Shown piece after piece: positions 6,407 to 10,192 of a stretch of DNA of 10,192 bases; the first letter of the stretch is position 1, and each line of letters opens with the position of its first letter. The DNA is from Chitinophaga pinensis. Its GTDB lineage: Bacteria; Bacteroidota; Bacteroidia; Flavobacteriales_D; Crocinitomicaceae. The stretch is from assembly GCA_945870115.1 (NCBI GenBank), contig CAMBRH010000115.1, forward strand, positions 1-10,192, in the 5' to 3' direction. The translations under genes and the position numbers were made by a program. Under the pieces are notes generated by a model, which had not been told where the DNA came from, made no database searches, and saw only the letters and a program-made list of their open reading frames with translations.

Positions 6407-7804
6407 ATGGAGAAAACAAAAAGAATTCTTTTTCTTGATTTAATGCGAGTTCTTGCTTTATTTATGATGATTCAAGGTCATACAACTTATGATTTTCTGG
6501 ATTTAGAAATTAGAGATGGAGATTCCTATGGAATTAAACTGTGGACGAGTTTTAGAGGTTACACCGCTCCTTTTTTCATGATGGTTTCAGGTGCAGTTTT
6601 TACTTATTTAATGTTGTCTCAAGAAAAAGCTGATGGTTCAAATCCTCGCGTTAAGGCTGGGATAAATAGAATTGTGACTCTTTTGTTTTGGGGGTATATG
6701 TTGAATTTCCCCATATATGTCCTTGGAAAAATTTTTACTGAAGATGGGCTTAGACAATTTTTAGATGTAGGCATTGGTGAAACTTTTTTTACAATTTTTT
6801 GGATTTCAACTTGTTTGTTTTTATTTAAGAGTTTATCAGCAGAAAAAGATGCCAAGAGACAAAAATTAATTCGTAAGATTTTTCGTGAAGGAGCTTTAAA
6901 ACATGCTAGGTATCGCGAAGCACTTTTCAATAAAAAGTTTTTTCAGCAAGAGGAAATAAAAAGTCGTTTGATGACTTCTGTTTTTTATGGTATATTAATT
7001 AGTATTCCTTATTTAATTATTTCAAATTTGTTGAGTTTGGATGAAAAACAAAGAGCTTTGAGAGTGGATGTTTTACATATAATTGCAATCGGTTTATTAA
7101 CAATTATGCTGACTTACTTTATATCTAAGCACCTAAAATGGATTATGTCAACTTTAATGTTTGCGCTTGTTTTATTGATAGTTTCCTTATTTCCAATTTT
7201 GCACAATGTAGATTTGAACGAATTACCAATTTTTGTTGCTCCTTATTTGAACGATTTTGAGACTAAGTCAATGTTTCCTTTAACACCTTGGCTTGCCTAT
7301 ATTTTTGCAGGTTCACTTTTGGGTATTTGGCTTTCTTATGAAGTTAAGCGAGCAAATTTTGAAAAGCTAATTGGTTTTAAATTGGCTTTCTTAGGTTTAA
7401 CATTTATTTTACTATCCGAAATTGGTGATGTTTTTGAAATTTCATATTATGGTAAAAGTTACTTTTGGCATGATAGTCCAAATTTAATTTATCACCGTTT
7501 TGGAATTGTGCTTTCAGTGGGTTCAGTAATGGCTTTTTTAAGCCTTGTAGTTAAAGATTTACCAGTTTTCATGAAACAAATGAGTAGAAATACTTTGTGG
7601 CTTTACGTGGGACATTTAATCATAATATATCAAATTGTAAAACCGATTATTGGTTATCAAACGCGATTTTCAGTTCCAGTTACATTAATCTGTATCGTAA
7701 CGATGTTTCTATTGATGTATTTTCAAACAAGAATTATTATTTTTATTCAAGGAAAAGGAGGTTATATTAATTATTTTAAGAGTTTTCGAAGAATTAAGAG
7801 TTAG
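6407..7804 (+). CDS. DUF1624 / heparan-alpha-glucosaminide N-acetyltransferase-like membrane protein
   Basis: This polytopic protein probably has about ten membrane segments. It opens with RILFLDLMRVLALFMMIQGH (6-25), the family's first helix and conserved His25, followed by TAPFFMMVSGAVF (53-65). The later PLTPWLAYIFAGSLLG (291-306) and NTLWLYVGHLIIIYQ (395-409, His403) are typical of the DUF1624/HGSNAT group and related acyltransferase-3 folds. Family members are thought to move acetyl groups from cytoplasmic acyl-CoA to sugars across the membrane, but the bacterial substrates are mostly unknown, so a precise reaction is not claimed. A strongly basic, charged segment at 141-189, with many Lys and Arg, interrupts the membrane core and is probably cytoplasmic. 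The gene sits 39 nt after the OmpA-like gene and may share its transcript, though a TACTTTTG box suggests an internal promoter. The start ATG 6407 puts the first helix near the N-terminus, as expected. Confidence 0.82.
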   Translation: MEKTKRILFLDLMRVLALFMMIQGHTTYDFLDLEIRDGDSYGIKLWTSFRGYTAPFFMMVSGAVFTYLMLSQEKADGSNPRVKAGINRIVTLLFWGYMLNFPIYVLGKIFTEDGLRQFLDVGIGETFFTIFWISTCLFLFKSLSAEKDAKRQKLIRKIFREGALKHARYREALFNKKFFQQEEIKSRLMTSVFYGILISIPYLIISNLLSLDEKQRALRVDVLHIIAIGLLTIMLTYFISKHLKWIMSTLMFALVLLIVSLFPILHNVDLNELPIFVAPYLNDFETKSMFPLTPWLAYIFAGSLLGIWLSYEVKRANFEKLIGFKLAFLGLTFILLSEIGDVFEISYYGKSYFWHDSPNLIYHRFGIVLSVGSVMAFLSLVVKDLPVFMKQMSRNTLWLYVGHLIIIYQIVKPIIGYQTRFSVPVTLICIVTMFLLMYFQTRIIIFIQGKGGYINYFKSFRRIKS

Positions 7805-7805
7805 T

Positions 7806-7829
7806 AATTAAAAATGTAGAATTAAAAAT
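7806..7829 (+). repeat. Short direct repeat, AATTAAAAAT twice with a 14-nt period
   Basis: AATTAAAAAT at 7806-7815 recurs at 7820-7829 after GTAG, just past the DUF1624 stop. A 12-bp palindrome, ATTTCTAGAAAT (7835-7846), follows. Neither has a T-run suited to intrinsic termination. The region reads as AT-rich low-complexity spacer between converging genes. Confidence 0.5.
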
Positions 7830-7867
7830 TAACCATTTCTAGAAATTTTACTGGATAATACCAATAA

Positions 7868-7902
7868 CTCATAGCTCATAACTCATAACTCATAATTCAT
7901 TA
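7868..7902. repeat. Heptanucleotide tandem repeat (CTCATAA)n
   Basis: CTCATAG (7868-7874) is followed by CTCATAA three times (7875-7881, 7882-7888, 7889-7895) and a degenerate TTCATTA (7896-7902). The array lies at the 3' ends of two converging genes and includes the TGA stop of the HIT gene (7892-7890 on the minus strand). Extra or lost units on the outer side would not change either protein. It is a candidate variable-number repeat. Confidence 0.8.
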
Positions 7903-8279
7903 ATTAATTTTGCTATTTCCTCTAATTCTTCTTTGCTTAATTTCAATTTGTCGTTAGCAAAGTTCATATCATTCATGCTGTTGATAGGTATTAAATGAAT
8001 GTGTGCATGAGGAACTTCTAATCCAATAACTGTAACACCAATTTTTTTACATGGAAAAGTATTCTTGATTTTACGTGAAACTTGTTTGGAGAAAAGAATC
8101 ATCTTTGCAAGTAAATCATCTTCTAAATCAAAAATATAATCGACATTAATTTTTGGTATTACCAATACATGTCCTTTTACTAAAGGTTGTATATCCAAAA
8201 AGGCCAAAAATTCTTCATTTTCAGCAATTTTGTAACAAGGAATTTCTCCTTTAATGATTTTTGAAAAAATGGTTTCCAT
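7890..8279 (-). CDS. HIT-family (histidine triad) nucleotide hydrolase/binding protein
   Basis: At 129 residues this is a full-length HINT-type protein of the cytoplasm. It starts with TIFSKIIKGEIPCYKIAENE, the usual N-terminus; the middle has FLDIQPLVKGHVLVIPK (28-43). The active-site triad HAHIHL lies at 91-96, where His93 is expected to be the nucleophile that attacks the alpha-phosphate. HINT proteins cleave purine nucleotide phosphoramidates or acyl-adenylates in vitro; the cell role is often unknown. Its ATG is 18 nt after the greA stop on the same strand, so the two are very probably co-transcribed, an arrangement common in Bacteroidota. The stop codon lies in the heptamer array, and the last residues (KLINEL) are encoded partly by degenerate repeat units. 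Confidence 0.95.
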   Translation of the reverse strand: METIFSKIIKGEIPCYKIAENEEFLAFLDIQPLVKGHVLVIPKINVDYIFDLEDDLLAKMILFSKQVSRKIKNTFPCKKIGVTVIGLEVPHAHIHLIPINSMNDMNFANDKLKLSKEELEEIAKLINEL

Positions 8280-8297
8280 AGGTTTTGTTGAATAAAT

Positions 8298-8798
8298 TTA
8301 TCTAGAAATATTTACTATTTCAAATTGCATGATTCCATTTGGAGTTTGAACATCAGCTATCTCGCCTACTTTTTTCCCCAACAAACCTTTACCAATTGGA
8401 GATTCGATAGATATTTTTTTTGCCTTTAAATCAGCTTCATTTTCCGCTACAAGCATGTATTCAACCTCCATTCCATTTGCAATATTTTTTATTTGCACCT
8501 TTGATAAAATGAAAACTTTAGAAGTATCAATCATTGAATCATCAATTACACGTGCATTTGATAAGATTGCTTCTAACTTTCCAATTTTCATTTCAAGAAG
8601 TCCTTGTGCTTCTTTTGCAGCGTCATATTCTGCATTTTCAGATAAATCACCTTTATCTCTAGCTTCTGCAATTTGATCTGAAATAGCAGGTCTTTGCACG
8701 GTTTTCATTTCGTGCAAATCATTTTTCAATTTTTTTAATCCTTCTTCAGTATAATATGTAACTTGATTTAGTGCTGATTTTTCTTTTGGTGCTTTCAT
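8298..8798 (-). CDS. greA: Transcription elongation factor GreA
   Basis: GreA inserts its coiled coil into the RNA polymerase secondary channel and stimulates cleavage of backtracked RNA. The N-terminal coiled coil (about 14-85) carries the tip motif RDKGDLSENAEYDAAKEAQG (47-66), with the two expected acidic tip residues Asp51 and Glu54. The C-terminal FKBP-like domain is marked by SPIGKGLLGKKVGE (143-156) and a final FEIVNI. At 166 residues it is slightly longer than the usual 157-158. The family start corresponds to VTYYTEEGLKKL at residue 13, and no ATG, GTG or TTG codon lies nearer to it in frame, so a short extra N-terminus (MKAPKEKSALNQ) seems real. A terminator hairpin precedes the gene, and a promoter-like sequence lies upstream of that. 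The HIT gene follows after 18 nt. Confidence 0.97.
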   Translation of the reverse strand: MKAPKEKSALNQVTYYTEEGLKKLKNDLHEMKTVQRPAISDQIAEARDKGDLSENAEYDAAKEAQGLLEMKIGKLEAILSNARVIDDSMIDTSKVFILSKVQIKNIANGMEVEYMLVAENEADLKAKKISIESPIGKGLLGKKVGEIADVQTPNGIMQFEIVNISR

Positions 8799-8810
8799 AG
8801 TGATATTTAT

Positions 8811-8845
8811 TAAACAAAAACAAGAGAGCCAAATTGACCCTCTTG
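8811..8845 (-). terminator. Intrinsic terminator between the porV-like gene and greA
   Basis: On the minus strand CAAGAGGGTC (8845-8836), the loop AATTT, and GGCTCTCTTG (8830-8821) pair as a 10-bp stem with two G-U pairs. The run TTTTTGTTT (8820-8812) follows at once. It is the clearest terminator in the window, 24 nt past the porV-like stop. Because it lies only 12 nt before the greA ATG and just after a TATCTTTG box, it may also sit in the greA leader. Confidence 0.8.
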
Positions 8846-8850
8846 CATTG

Positions 8851-8883
8851 CAAAGATATGTAAAATTAATTATTTTATTGCAA
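8851..8883 (-). promoter_or_regulatory. Candidate greA promoter upstream of the terminator hairpin
   Basis: On the minus strand TTG (8883-8881, inside the last codons of the porV-like gene) and TATCTTTG (8858-8851) are 22 nt apart, within the TTG-N17-23-TAnnTTTG rule. Transcription would begin near 8845, exactly where the hairpin begins, giving a greA leader of about 47 nt. I see no better promoter between the hairpin and the greA ATG. Confidence 0.45.
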
Positions 8884-9925
8884 TTGTTATTCCTGCAGTA
8901 TGAATGTATCCAAATGGACCTGCTAATCTTACAGAATATTCAATTCCTAATGGATTTTTAGTTTTTCCTGATAAAACATCAACCGAAAAACCAGCTGTTA
9001 ATCCTGTTAATGCATTTGTTCTATTTTCTATTGAAAATAAATTTTTCTCATAAACATATCCTGCTCTGATATTAAATGCAGCTTTTTCTTTTGTCAAGTT
9101 ATAATCAAAACCTAATCTGTATTGATCTGTTGAAAAAGAATTTGCTGTAAATCCTAACATTGCAACTAACTTAGATGATTCTGAAAAAATGAAATCATAA
9201 GAAGCTCCAATATTTAACAAGGAAGGCATTTCAAATTGTTGAGAACGTTGCTCTAAAGTTGCAATTCCACCAGTTGATACATAGTTAATTTGATTAGCTA
9301 ATCCATCACCTTTGTATTTCATTGTTGGGCCAACATTTTTTAGAGCAATACCAAATTTAATTTGATCTTTTTCTCCAGTAACATATCTAATACCAGCATC
9401 AATTGCTACACCTTTTGAACTTAGATTTGCGATGCTTTCTGATATAACTTTAAAATTAATACCTCCTGAAATTGAATTAGAGAATTTTTTTGCATACCCT
9501 AGGTTCACAATATTTACACGTGGCACAAATACTCCAATTCCCCCTTCTGGCAAAGCAACAGTTGTTACATCAATTTCACCAAAATTCATTGATTGAACAC
9601 TAACAGCAAAAACACTACTTTCTGATATTCTTTGTGCAAAACCTGCAGAATAAAATTTAATATTTGCCATACCTAACCAGTTAGACATATTAAATTTAAT
9701 CTGTGTTTTGTCAGCTAATGCTAACCCAGCAATATTAGTATATTGAGCTTCAAGTCCTATTGTGTTTGCAAATCCAGCATCAGCTGAACCAGTGCTTCTG
9801 GCCCAAGGATTAACCATTAGTTGAGATGCACCTGCAGAACCAACTCTATCTTCATTTCCAGCCTGAACATATGAACTTAAAATAAAAGTTCCAATTACTG
9901 CTGTTGTTTTTAATATTCTTTTCAT
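8870..9925 (-). CDS. PorV/PorQ-family outer-membrane protein
   Basis: The signal peptide is residues 1-22 (ends SSYVQA, then GNEDR). The mature start DRVGSAGASQLMVNPWARST (26-45) and the following LEAQYTNIAGLA (58-69) are the PorV/PorQ-family hallmark, resembling FadL-type barrels in which a plug segment leads into 14 strands. The rest alternates polar and hydrophobic residues and ends in a strand (GYIHTAGITIAIK). PorV shuttles T9SS cargo after the CTD is recognised; PorQ relatives serve the attachment complex; many paralogues pair with one secreted partner. At 351 residues the length fits the family, but it is not clearly the PorV orthologue. It begins 22 nt after the preceding stop codon starts, so it shares an operon with the secreted protein upstream and ends at a strong terminator. 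No separate promoter is visible. Confidence 0.88.
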   Translation of the reverse strand: MKRILKTTAVIGTFILSSYVQAGNEDRVGSAGASQLMVNPWARSTGSADAGFANTIGLEAQYTNIAGLALADKTQIKFNMSNWLGMANIKFYSAGFAQRISESSVFAVSVQSMNFGEIDVTTVALPEGGIGVFVPRVNIVNLGYAKKFSNSISGGINFKVISESIANLSSKGVAIDAGIRYVTGEKDQIKFGIALKNVGPTMKYKGDGLANQINYVSTGGIATLEQRSQQFEMPSLLNIGASYDFIFSESSKLVAMLGFTANSFSTDQYRLGFDYNLTKEKAAFNIRAGYVYEKNLFSIENRTNALTGLTAGFSVDVLSGKTKNPLGIEYSVRLAGPFGYIHTAGITIAIK

Positions 9926-9947
9926 GTTTTTAAATTTATCTATGAAA

Positions 9948-10192
9948 TTAAATATTTTCTAAATCTATTTGTCTTACTCCACCAAAGAATTTAATTATTC
10001 TTTCTCCAGCATCTGGAACTTCGACGTGAATCAAATATACACCACTTGCAATAGGAACATTTTTCGAATTTTTCATATCCCAATCCAAAGATGTTATTGG
10101 GCTATCCTTTTTGAATGTTCTAATCAATTTTCCACTAATGTTGTAGATTTTGATAGTACATACATCTGGTAAATTTGTTATTTTAACACGTG
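9948..10192 (-). CDS. C-terminal 80 residues of a secreted T9SS-associated protein, cut by right edge
   Basis: A frame open from the window edge encodes RVKITNLPDVCTIKIYNISG and continues through KLIRTFKK and SLDWDMKNSKNVPIASGVY to a final KFFGGVRQIDLENI, with TAA at 9950-9948. The strand pattern 'ITNLPD..TIKIYNISGKLIRT', 'DWDMKN' and 'ASGVYLIHVEV' is the FlgD-Ig / T9SS sorting-domain fold found at the C-termini of large Bacteroidota surface proteins. The ending GERIIKFFGGVRQIDLENI is longer and different from the usual basic ending of type A sorting signals. It lies directly upstream (19 nt) of the PorV/PorQ-like gene, an arrangement I recall from other Flavobacteriales, where a very large secreted protein is paired with a barrel. 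The rest of the gene, and so its function, is outside the window. Confidence 0.85.
   Translation of the reverse strand, partial: RVKITNLPDVCTIKIYNISGKLIRTFKKDSPITSLDWDMKNSKNVPIASGVYLIHVEVPDAGERIIKFFGGVRQIDLENI

Noticed and set aside
6619..6930. Minus-strand open frame of 103 codons inside the DUF1624 gene
   Set aside because: It lies wholly opposite a clear membrane-protein gene and has no family resemblance or upstream signals.
7835..7846. ATTTCTAGAAAT palindrome as a terminator for the plus-strand operon
   Set aside because: It is a perfect 12-bp palindrome but leaves no loop and is not followed by a T-run, so it is probably an AT-rich coincidence.
9969..10172. Plus-strand open frame of 67 codons at the right edge
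   Set aside because: It is antisense to the convincing sorting-domain-like coding sequence on the minus strand and has no protein-like features of its own.

Overview
The window looks like a low-GC chromosomal segment of a Bacteroidota member, most likely from the Flavobacteriales. The reasons are a PorP/SprF protein, a PorV/PorQ-family barrel protein, the tail of what looks like their secreted partner, and promoter-like boxes of the phylum type (TTG, about 19-22 nt, then TAnnTTTG). Signal peptides are mostly cut just before Gln or after an A-x-A-like site, as is usual in this group. The genus cannot be fixed from sequence reading alone. There is no transposase, phage gene, CRISPR array, rRNA or tRNA that I can see.

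Left part (1-1933): the C-terminal third of a long-chain acyl-CoA synthetase runs off the left edge. A 22-bp perfect palindrome follows, and its right arm overlaps a good promoter for rsmG (16S rRNA m7G527 methyltransferase). Converging on rsmG is a conserved-looking but unassigned 178-residue cytoplasmic protein.

Centre (2100-7804): four genes lie on the plus strand. The first is a small membrane-anchored efflux-adaptor (HlyD/RND membrane-fusion) protein with no transporter beside it, a GTG start and an unusually clear Shine-Dalgarno sequence. Next come a PorP/SprF-family outer-membrane protein and, overlapping it by 19 nt, a TPR / PD40-propeller / OmpA-like protein with an added C-terminal DUF1573 domain. 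The last is a multi-pass DUF1624 (heparan-glucosaminide N-acetyltransferase-like) membrane protein, probably with its own promoter. The middle pair is a PorP plus PorE-like envelope module that would bridge outer membrane and peptidoglycan. No large adhesin or gliding protein is present in the window.

Right part (7868-10192): everything is on the minus strand. In transcription order there is the tail of a large secreted protein (cut by the right edge), a PorV/PorQ-family barrel 19 nt after it, a strong intrinsic terminator, greA, and a HIT-family hydrolase. The terminator sits between porV-like and greA, but just downstream of a promoter-like sequence, so it may also act as an attenuator in the greA leader. 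The convergent junction at 7805-7902 is filled with short tandem repeats, including a CTCATAA heptamer array that runs into the HIT stop codon.

The window holds no obviously new defence or mobile system. The points most worth a second look are the OmpA-DUF1573 fusion with its orphan adaptor neighbour, the greA leader, the palindrome at the rsmG promoter, and the secreted-protein/PorV-like pair.
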